A stretch of DNA of 11,549 nt from Actinomycetes bacterium (GTDB lineage Bacteria; Actinomycetota; Actinomycetes; Actinomycetales; Microbacteriaceae): NCBI GenBank assembly GCA_021793715.1, contig JAJYSF010000007.1, positions 1 through 11,549 of the forward strand, read 5' to 3'. This document shows, one piece after another, positions 6,162 through 11,549 of this stretch; the first letter of the stretch is position 1, and each line of letters opens with the position of its first letter. The notes beneath the pieces were generated by a model. It was not told where the DNA came from, searched no databases, and was given only the letters and a program-made list of their open reading frames with translations. Position numbers and translations under genes: made by a program.

Positions 6162-7700
6162 ATGACGAAATTCGACGATTCCACGCGCGTATCGGGTCCG
6201 CCCCGCCTCGCGGTGCGCGGTGTCGGGAAGGTGTTCGACACGAACCGAGTGCTCGATGACGTCACCATCGACGTCCGCGCGGGCGAGATCGTCGGCCTGA
6301 TCGGTGAGAACGGCGCGGGCAAGTCGACGCTCATGGACATCATGTGTGGGGTCCTCGCGCCCACGGACGGCACCGTCGTGATCGACGACGACGATGTCAC
6401 GCTGAGCACGCTGGTGGATGGAGCCACCCACGGCGTCTTCCGCGTTTTCCAGGAGCAGAGCCTCGTCTCGCGGCTGTCCGTTGCGGTCAACCTCTGCCTC
6501 GGGGCGGAGGATCGGTTCAGCGTCGGCGGCGTGTTTCGGGCGGGACGTGCGAAGGCACACGCCCGAGCGCTCCTGGTCGAGCTCGGTCTCGACTACGACG
6601 TCGATCGCACCGTTGGGTCGTATTCGTTCGGCGAGCGGCAGTTGCTGGAGATCGCGCGGGCGGTGTCGCTCTCGCGGATCCATGAGACATCGCTCCCAGT
6701 GATCCTCATGGACGAACCGACCGCGGCACTCTCCGGCGCTGAACTCGCGATTTTCTTTGACCTACTCGTGCGTCTGAGGGCTGCCGGCACGGCGTTCGTG
6801 TTCGTCTCGCACCGGTTGCCAGAGCTGTTGGAGCATTCCGACCGTCTCTACGTGCTCAAGGATGGCGCGCTGGTGGGAGAGGTGGCGCCAACCACCTCCG
6901 AAGCAGAACTTCACCGAATGATGGTCGGTCGCGCGCGGGCTGAGGACGTTTATCAGAAGTCCCGCCAGTCGGGTCCGACCGGTCCGGTGCGGCTCTCGGC
7001 GTCGTCCATCGAGTCGCTCGGTCTGAAGCCGACGGATCTCGAGGTGCGCGCCGGAGAGATCGTCGGTGTCGGCGGTCTGCTCGGATCGGGCAAGAACCAG
7101 CTCGCCGCCGCCCTGTTCGGCGCGGCGGACGCGAGCGGCACCGTGACGGTCGACGGGGCAGATGTCGGGCGCAACGTCTCCTCGCGTGTCGATGCTCGGA
7201 TGGGATATATCCCGTTGCACCGACACGCGGAAGGCGCGAGTCTCGGCATGTCCATCACCGGCAACGTCAACGAGGTGCGACTGGGGCGCGGGTCGGGAAT
7301 CGGTCCGCGCCGCCGCCCGCGAGAGGTCGCCGAGGCGCGTACCTGGGCGGAGCGTCTGCGCGTGCGCATGCGTTCGATCGATCAACAGGTGCGCACGCTG
7401 TCGGGCGGAAACCAGCAGAAAGTCGTGTTCGCGAAATGGCTCTCGCACGGCGCGGAGATCCTCGTCGCGGACAACCCAACGCGGGGTGTCGACGCCGGGG
7501 CTAAGGAGGAGATCTACGAGCTCCTCCGTGACCTGACAGCGACCGGGGCCGCGATCGTACTCATCAGCGACGACCTACTCGAGTTGATTGGCCTCTCCGA
7601 CCGGATCCTCGTCATGCACGACGGCGCGGTGGTCGGTGAGATCCCCTCGTCGAAGGAGCAGCCTGCGCGCGAAGAGGACGTCGTCGCGCTCATGGTCTGA
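6162..7700 (+). CDS. CUT2-type sugar ABC importer ATPase with two nucleotide-binding domains (RbsA/LsrA family)
   Basis: Tandem ATPase of 512 residues (family about 500) that powers the permease at 3811-4818. The first domain has Walker A GENGAGKST (48-56), Q-loop Q97, a variant signature SFGERQ (155-160), Walker B LMDE (182-185) and switch His217. The second domain has the degenerate P-loop GLLGSGKN (305-312) usual for this family, a canonical LSGGNQQ signature (413-419), and a Walker B ending VADNPTRGVD (435-444). Asparagine 438 there replaces the catalytic glutamate, and there is no switch histidine (S-D-D at 469-471). One competent and one degenerate catalytic site are thus predicted. The ATG at 6162 is 7 bp after the binding-protein stop; GAGG at 6148-6151 may serve as its RBS. 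Confidence 0.93.
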   Translation: MTKFDDSTRVSGPPRLAVRGVGKVFDTNRVLDDVTIDVRAGEIVGLIGENGAGKSTLMDIMCGVLAPTDGTVVIDDDDVTLSTLVDGATHGVFRVFQEQSLVSRLSVAVNLCLGAEDRFSVGGVFRAGRAKAHARALLVELGLDYDVDRTVGSYSFGERQLLEIARAVSLSRIHETSLPVILMDEPTAALSGAELAIFFDLLVRLRAAGTAFVFVSHRLPELLEHSDRLYVLKDGALVGEVAPTTSEAELHRMMVGRARAEDVYQKSRQSGPTGPVRLSASSIESLGLKPTDLEVRAGEIVGVGGLLGSGKNQLAAALFGAADASGTVTVDGADVGRNVSSRVDARMGYIPLHRHAEGASLGMSITGNVNEVRLGRGSGIGPRRRPREVAEARTWAERLRVRMRSIDQQVRTLSGGNQQKVVFAKWLSHGAEILVADNPTRGVDAGAKEEIYELLRDLTATGAAIVLISDDLLELIGLSDRILVMHDGAVVGEIPSSKEQPAREEDVVALMV

Positions 7701-7731
7701 TCATCGATTCCTCTCACGAAAACCACTCATC

Positions 7732-7737
7732 AAGGAG
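7732..7737 (+). promoter_or_regulatory. Ribosome binding site that fixes the VOC protein start
   Basis: AAGGAG lies 6 bases before the ATG at 7744. The same frame stays open back to about 7588 inside the ATPase gene, but the RBS and the VOC-fold N-terminus (ISQICIVVRDLDRS) show the protein starts at 7744. The rest of the 43-bp gap is featureless. Confidence 0.75.
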
Positions 7738-7743
7738 ACAACA

Positions 7744-8244
7744 ATGACGGAAAACACACCCCAGAAGCACACGATCAGCCAGATCTGCATCGTCGTCCGG
7801 GATCTCGACCGCTCGATGAAGGAGTACAGCGAGCGCCTCGGATGGGGGCCATGGAAGGTCTTCGAGTACAAGGCGCCGTTCCTTCACCACACGGATCTGC
7901 GCGGCGAGGACGCGGACTTCACGATGATGGCCGCCGAGACGATGGTCGGCGACCTCGGATTCGAGCTCATCCAGCCCACCGGCGGGAACTCGATCTACCA
8001 GGAATTCCTCGACGAGCACGGCGAAGGCGTGCAGCACATCGCCGTGATGAAGCACGACGCCGTCGAGGCCGAGGAGCTCGTCCAGGAGCTCGGCGCTCCG
8101 AAGATTATGGGCGGGCGCACAGCGGACAGCATCGAGTTCTACTACCTCGATGCACGCCCGGAACTCGGCGTCGTCATCGAGAGCGGTAGCGGGCACGCGA
8201 TCGACATCGAACCGACCCGCGTGGTCGATTACAGGAGCAGGTGA
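7744..8244 (+). CDS. VOC/glyoxalase-superfamily protein (methylmalonyl-CoA epimerase-like fold)
   Basis: Cytoplasmic metalloprotein-type enzyme of 166 residues. Two beta-alpha-beta-beta-beta modules are visible: the first begins ISQICIVVRDLDRS (11-24), the second GVQHIAVM (95-102). The expected metal positions are Q13, E74 (in LGFELIQP), H98 and E146 (in GVVIES). Glutamine occupies the first position where methylmalonyl-CoA epimerase has histidine. The VOC fold covers epimerases, isomerases, lyases and dioxygenases acting on small carbonyl compounds next to a metal, which suits a pathway handling a hydroxy-diketone. It sits between the two importer gene sets, 43 bp after the ATPase, and a hairpin begins at its stop codon. 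The precise reaction is unknown, and metal binding is predicted only from motif alignment. Confidence 0.87.
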   Translation: MTENTPQKHTISQICIVVRDLDRSMKEYSERLGWGPWKVFEYKAPFLHHTDLRGEDADFTMMAAETMVGDLGFELIQPTGGNSIYQEFLDEHGEGVQHIAVMKHDAVEAEELVQELGAPKIMGGRTADSIEFYYLDARPELGVVIESGSGHAIDIEPTRVVDYRSR

Positions 8245-8274
8245 ACCGCGAAGGCGGTTCCCCTGGGTGAACCG
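8243..8274 (+). promoter_or_regulatory. Two mutually exclusive intercistronic hairpins
   Basis: GAACCGC (8243-8249) and GCGGTTC (8254-8260) form a perfect 7-bp stem with a GAAG loop, starting within the VOC stop codon. CGGTTC (8255-8260) can instead pair with GAACCG (8269-8274), a 6-bp stem with an 8-base loop ending directly against AAAGGA (8275-8280), the RBS of the next gene. GTGAACCG occurs twice (8241-8248 and 8267-8274), which creates the choice. No U-tract follows, so this is not a normal terminator. A role in coupling, attenuation or transcript processing is an inference. Confidence 0.5.
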
Positions 8275-8286
8275 AAAGGACACAAG

Positions 8287-9588
8287 ATGATCATGCAACG
8301 GGGCATATCGTCGTCGCGACGTGTCGCGACGGTATCGAGCATTGCGATCGCCGCAGTGGCGCTCGCGGGGTGCGCTGGCGGTTCCTCTGAGGGCGACGGC
8401 GGGGGAGAATTGAGCGTTCTCATCGCCGCGCCGCAGGAAGGCGCTGGCAAGATCCTTGAGGAGGAGTTCGAGGCCGCGCACGACGTCGACGTCATGGTCG
8501 AGGTCGTGCCGTACGACCAGATCCAATCGAAGGTGACGCTCGACGTCCAGTCGGGGACCGGCGCATACGACGTAATCCAGTACTGGTATCCGACCGTCGG
8601 TGCGCTCGCCGAGGCCGGTGCGCTCGCCGACATCACGGATTGGGTGACGGGCGACAGCGAGATCGACCAGGACGATTTCATCGAAGCCGTTTATGGACCG
8701 TACAGCAAGTACGACGGCAAAACGTATGGTCTGCCGATCGACGGCGATACGCACGTCCTCTTCTACAACGAGGAGATCTTCGAGCGGAACGGCGTCGATG
8801 TCCCGCAGACGTGGGAGGAGTTCGCTGAGGTCGCCCAGACGATCACTGAGAACGAGAGCGACGACGGCGTCTACGGGACCGCGCTGCTCGGCTCGAAGAG
8901 CGCATTCAACATCGGGTCGTCGTTCTTCAACCGGTTGGCCACGATGTCGGCTGAACCGATCGACCCGGCGCTTCCGCGGCTGGACGACCCGGTCGCGGTG
9001 GAGGCTGCGCAGGCGATGCTCGATGTGTCGGAGTACGCGCTTCCGAGTCCGCTCGAGATCGGTTTCGAACAGGCACTTCCGCAGTTCCTTTCCGGCAAGG
9101 TCGCGATGATCGAGTTCTGGACAGATCTCGGTGTCTTCGCGCAGGATCCGGAACAGTCGCAGATCGTCGACGGGTGGGGTGTCGCCCCGTTGCCCGTCGG
9201 ACCGGAAGGATCCGTGTCGGGCGCCCTCAACGCCGGGTGGGCCATGGGCATCAGCCCAAACGCCGCCGACGAGGAGCTTGCCAAGGAGTTCGTCCGCTTC
9301 GCGTCTTCCGCGGAGACGAACGAGATGCTCATCACCACGACCGGGTCCGGGATCGACCCGACCCGCACGTCGACGCTGGAAAGCGACGACTATGCCGACC
9401 TGGTGCCGGAGGTGGCCGCGGTCAACGCGCAGGTTCTGCCGAACGCGCAGTCGTGGCCGACGAGCCCGGCCGCACCGGAGATGATCCAGATGCTCGGCGA
9501 CAACCTCGCGCTGATGCTGCAGGGCAACCTCAGCGCCGAGGAGGCTGTGTCGACGACGTGGGACGCGTGGCAGCCTCTCGCAGAATGA
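8287..9588 (+). CDS. CUT1-type carbohydrate ABC substrate-binding lipoprotein (MalE/UgpB-like)
   Basis: Extracytoplasmic sugar-binding lipoprotein of 433 residues, the usual length for the type 1 solute-binding family. Arginines at 11-12, a hydrophobic core and lipobox LAGC place the lipidated cysteine at residue 29, followed by a Gly/Ser linker. The mature protein starts with ELSVLIAAPQEGAG (41-54). It carries the family signature YGLPIDGDTHVLFYNEEIF (147-165) followed by GVDVPQTWEEF (169-179), where the lobe-crossing strand and binding cleft are expected. The start at 8287 follows AAAGGA at 8275-8280; an in-frame ATG at 8293 is possible. It is unrelated in family to the binding protein at 4868. 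It serves the two permeases directly downstream. The ligand is unknown, but the family binds mono- to oligosaccharides and polyol phosphates. Confidence 0.93.
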   Translation: MIMQRGISSSRRVATVSSIAIAAVALAGCAGGSSEGDGGGELSVLIAAPQEGAGKILEEEFEAAHDVDVMVEVVPYDQIQSKVTLDVQSGTGAYDVIQYWYPTVGALAEAGALADITDWVTGDSEIDQDDFIEAVYGPYSKYDGKTYGLPIDGDTHVLFYNEEIFERNGVDVPQTWEEFAEVAQTITENESDDGVYGTALLGSKSAFNIGSSFFNRLATMSAEPIDPALPRLDDPVAVEAAQAMLDVSEYALPSPLEIGFEQALPQFLSGKVAMIEFWTDLGVFAQDPEQSQIVDGWGVAPLPVGPEGSVSGALNAGWAMGISPNAADEELAKEFVRFASSAETNEMLITTTGSGIDPTRTSTLESDDYADLVPEVAAVNAQVLPNAQSWPTSPAAPEMIQMLGDNLALMLQGNLSAEEAVSTTWDAWQPLAE

Positions 9589-9592
9589 TCCC

Positions 9593-9597
9593 GGAGG
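9593..9597 (+). promoter_or_regulatory. Ribosome binding site before the first CUT1 permease
   Basis: GGAGG lies 7 bases before the ATG at 9605, inside the 16-bp gap after the binding-protein stop, supporting that start. Confidence 0.65.
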
Positions 9598-9604
9598 TTG
9601 AGAG

Positions 9605-10519
9605 ATGACGATTCTCACTCGCCACGCTGTTCGGCGCCCCGCGCGCCGGACAGCGTGGGCGGGGCGTGCGATGATCGCCCCGGCGATCATCGCCGTATGC
9701 ATCGTCGCCGTCTACCCGCTCGTGTTCAGCATCGTCGCGTCTGTCTCCGAGTCGAGCCTCGGTCGGCAGTTCGCCGAGTGGGTCGGCGGGGCCAACTACG
9801 CGGCGATGTTCGCAGATGGTGTGACGCTGCCCTCCCTGGGGCGTTCGGTCGCGTTCGCGTTGTCGGCCGCGGTGCTCGCGCTCATCGCGGGCTTCGCGGT
9901 GGCCTTGTGCTTGGACGTCGCGGTGCGGTCCGGCCGGGTCATCCGCGTGCTCTTGCTCCTGCCGCTGATGACGCCGCCCGTGATGGCGGGCGTCATCTGG
10001 CGCCTCATGCTGGCCCCGACCGGGGGCCTGTTCAACAATCTGATCCAGATAGCGGCACCCGGCGCCGAGCCGGCGCTCTTCCTCGGCTCGAGCCCAGCCG
10101 CGATGATCTCGCTGATCGTCGTCGATGCGTGGCAGTGGGCGCCGTTCTGCGCGCTGCTGATCTTCGCGGCTTTGCAGACGCTGCCGTCCGAGGTCTACGA
10201 AGCGGCTCAGGTGGACGGCGCCCGCGCACTGCAGACGTTCGGCCGGATCACGCTGCCGCTCGTGCTGCCTTCGCTCCTGACGGCGCTTCTCCTCAAGGTC
10301 GTGCTGTCGTTCAAGGTCTTCGACCTCGTGTTCGTGATGACGAGCGGCGGCCCCGGATTCGACACGACGGTGTCGAGCTATGACCTCTATCGCACGGCGT
10401 TCCAGACGTTCGACCTCGGAACGGCCGCCGCCCAGACGATCGTGTTCCTCGTGCTGGTCACGATCGTGATCGTGCCGTTGAACGCGGCGCGCCGCCGTGC
10501 GCAGGGAGGCGCATCGTGA
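9605..10519 (+). CDS. CUT1-type sugar ABC transporter permease (MalF/UgpA-like)
   Basis: Inner-membrane permease of 304 residues with about six membrane segments. The first spans about 22-46 after an Arg-rich cytoplasmic tail; others lie near 80-103, 113-135, 165-190, 222-246 and 275-292. The EAA coupling loop that docks on the ATPase is at 199-218 (EAAQVDGA...ITLPLVLP), and FVMTSGGPGFDT (243-254) is the usual UgpA/LacF-type motif. It starts 16 bp after the binding-protein gene, and its stop overlaps the start of the second permease by 4 bp (10516-10519). It should form a heterodimer with that protein. No matching CUT1 ATPase lies in the window. Actinobacteria often use one MsiK-type ATPase for several such permease pairs. 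Confidence 0.95.
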   Translation: MTILTRHAVRRPARRTAWAGRAMIAPAIIAVCIVAVYPLVFSIVASVSESSLGRQFAEWVGGANYAAMFADGVTLPSLGRSVAFALSAAVLALIAGFAVALCLDVAVRSGRVIRVLLLLPLMTPPVMAGVIWRLMLAPTGGLFNNLIQIAAPGAEPALFLGSSPAAMISLIVVDAWQWAPFCALLIFAALQTLPSEVYEAAQVDGARALQTFGRITLPLVLPSLLTALLLKVVLSFKVFDLVFVMTSGGPGFDTTVSSYDLYRTAFQTFDLGTAAAQTIVFLVLVTIVIVPLNAARRRAQGGAS

Positions 10520-11439
10520 GTGCTTCTTCGATCACCGACATGCACGGCGATGCGACGCGCGCCGCCGTGCTCCCCGACGTGGACCGTCGTCGCGCCGCGC
10601 GCGAAAGATGGCCTCGGCGCCGTCCGCGTTCACGCGCGACCATCGCCGTGAAGTGGGCACTACTGACGATCGCCATCGTCGTCGCGGTCACGCCGATCCT
10701 CTACCTCCTCGTGACGTCGTTCAAGTCGCCCGACGACATCCTCTCGACGCGGATTCTTCCGGCGCGGCTGGCCGTGGAGAACTGGACCGCCGCGATGGCG
10801 AACTGGCCGATCTTCACCTTCCTCGGCAATTCGATGCTGGTGGCGATCGTCGCCGTCGCGGTGGCGCTCGTGATTGCGATCCCTGCGAACTACGCGGTTG
10901 CGAGGCTGGGCGTCGGGGGCGGCAACACGCTGGTGCTGATCGTGTCCGCGTACATCGCTCCACCCGTTGTCGCCATCGTGCCGCTCTTCCTCCTGGTGCG
11001 CACCGTCGGCCTGATGAATTCTCCGGCCGGCCTCGGTCTCATCGAGGGGCTGCTGCTCACGCCGGTCGCGATCTGGCTGCTCGACGGCTTCTTCCGCAGC
11101 GTGCCGGAGGAGATCGACGAGGCGGCGCAGCTCGACGGATGCGGACCGGTCCGCACGCTGGTGTCCGTTCTGCTCCCGCTCGTCGCACCGGGCGTCGCCG
11201 CGGTGGGGATCATCGTGTTCATCCTCGTGTACAACGACTTCCTCATCCCGTTGCTGTTGACGCAGAGCGGAGACGCACAGACGCTGCCGGTGGGGATCGC
11301 CCTGATGCAGGGCGGGCGCGAGGTGATGTTCGGGCAGATGGCCGCCGCGAGCCTGACGGGCATCGTTCCGGTCTACCTCTTCGCGCTGTTCGCGCAACGA
11401 TGGCTGATCGGCGGACTGACCCAGGGGAGCATCAAATAG
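10516..11439 (+). CDS. CUT1-type sugar ABC transporter permease (MalG/UgpE-like)
   Basis: Inner-membrane permease of 307 residues, partner of the upstream permease. A long Arg-rich cytoplasmic N-terminus (1-45) precedes the first membrane helix (about 47-67). The periplasmic segment after it contains SFKSPDDI (68-75), typical of MalG-type proteins. The EAA loop is at 202-221 (DEAAQLDGCG...LLPLVAP). The C-terminus ends LTQGSIK, the usual G-x-K style of the family. The start is a GTG at 10516 overlapping the previous stop (GTGA), preceded by GGGAGG at about 10504-10509; an in-frame ATG at 10540 would lose only 8 residues. It is the last visible gene. No clear rho-independent terminator follows, so the operon end is inferred from the change to non-coding, DnaA-box-rich DNA. 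Confidence 0.95.
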   Translation: MSASSITDMHGDATRAAVLPDVDRRRAARERWPRRRPRSRATIAVKWALLTIAIVVAVTPILYLLVTSFKSPDDILSTRILPARLAVENWTAAMANWPIFTFLGNSMLVAIVAVAVALVIAIPANYAVARLGVGGGNTLVLIVSAYIAPPVVAIVPLFLLVRTVGLMNSPAGLGLIEGLLLTPVAIWLLDGFFRSVPEEIDEAAQLDGCGPVRTLVSVLLPLVAPGVAAVGIIVFILVYNDFLIPLLLTQSGDAQTLPVGIALMQGGREVMFGQMAAASLTGIVPVYLFALFAQRWLIGGLTQGSIK

Positions 11440-11464
11440 CGCCCGCAGCTCGCTGTTTGTCGAG

Positions 11465-11549
11465 TTATCCACGAAGTTATCCACAGGCCTGTCCCCAGGT
11501 GGGGAGAAACCACACCCGTGTTATTCACACCTGGGGAGACAGCTGTGGA
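11465..11549 (+). other. Cluster of DnaA-box-like 9-mers and dyads (runs off the window)
   Basis: TTATCCACA at 11477-11485 is a perfect DnaA-box consensus. TTATCCACG (11465-11473) and TTATTCACA (11521-11529) each differ by one base, and the window ends in TGTGGA (11544-11549), the start of an inverted box. ACAGGCCTGT (11483-11492) is a perfect palindrome overlapping the best box. CCCCAGGTG (11493-11501) has its exact reverse complement at 11528-11536. Such clustering fits an origin region, or the upstream region of a DnaA-regulated gene such as dnaB or dnaA. No open reading frame is visible in the last 110 bp. Confidence 0.55.
11492..11505 (+). repeat. Short GC-rich inverted repeat downstream of the operon
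   Basis: TCCCC and GGGGA flank a 4-base AGGT loop. The stem is GC-only apart from its end pair and no T-run follows, so it is a poor intrinsic terminator. It lies within the DnaA-box cluster and could equally be part of that element. Confidence 0.35.

Noticed and set aside
4877..6490. A 537-codon open frame on the minus strand
   Set aside because: It is antisense to the CUT2 binding protein and the ATPase N-terminus, with biased composition, no conserved motif, and an overlap with two convincing genes.
7588..7743. N-terminal extension of the VOC frame into the ATPase gene
   Set aside because: A strong RBS (7732-7737) precedes the ATG at 7744 and the VOC fold begins just after it; the extension is Ser/Arg-rich out-of-frame ATPase sequence.
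7714..9702. A 662-codon open frame on the minus strand
   Set aside because: It lies opposite the VOC and CUT1 binding-protein genes, which have clear family motifs. Its translation is Arg/Asp/Val-rich and low in recognisable motifs, typical of the antisense frame of GC-rich coding DNA.
11440..11549. Intrinsic terminator at the operon end
   Set aside because: The available stems (for example 11492-11505) are short and no T-run follows, so termination here cannot be supported from sequence.

Overview
The window looks like a stretch of a high-GC Gram-positive (actinobacterial) chromosome. The strong G/C bias at third codon positions, the two lipobox-type binding lipoproteins and the carbohydrate-transport style suggest Micrococcales, perhaps Microbacteriaceae. 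That placement is an inference from composition and gene style only. All ten supported genes lie on the + strand, tightly packed, and read as one catabolic/transport operon. The operon enters from the left with a 5'-truncated gene and stops about 110 bp before the right edge.

Layout. Positions 1-933 hold the C-terminal ~310 residues of a D-2-hydroxyacid dehydrogenase. Its stop overlaps the start of an FGGY kinase (930-2528) that closely resembles the autoinducer-2 (AI-2) kinase LsrK. Next is an LsrF-type thiolase/aldolase (2553-3449), which overlaps a small cupin (3446-3814), which in turn overlaps an RbsC/LsrC-type permease (3811-4818). A periplasmic-binding-protein-family lipoprotein (4868-6154) and a tandem ABC ATPase (6162-7700) complete a CUT2-type importer. 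A VOC/glyoxalase-fold protein (7744-8244) follows. Then come the binding protein (8287-9588) and two permeases (9605-10519, 10516-11439) of a second, unrelated CUT1-type importer with no ATPase of its own here.

How the genes may work together. In enteric bacteria LsrK phosphorylates imported DPD (AI-2), LsrG isomerises the product, and LsrF cleaves it with CoA to DHAP and acetyl-CoA. Here LsrK-like and LsrF-like enzymes are present with their key residues. There is no LsrG (ABM fold), no LsrR repressor and no obvious LsrB. A cupin overlapping the thiolase gene, and a VOC protein further down, sit where an isomerase would be expected. The most economical reading is an 'Lsr-like' route for a small phosphorylatable (di)ketone or sugar, either AI-2 itself or a relative, with a replaced isomerase and re-assorted transporters. 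The substrate cannot be read from the sequence.

The last ~110 bp (11440-11549) hold no visible gene but a cluster of DnaA-box-like 9-mers and inverted repeats. This could be the edge of an origin region or the upstream region of a DnaA-regulated gene. No RNA genes, insertion sequences or CRISPR arrays were seen.
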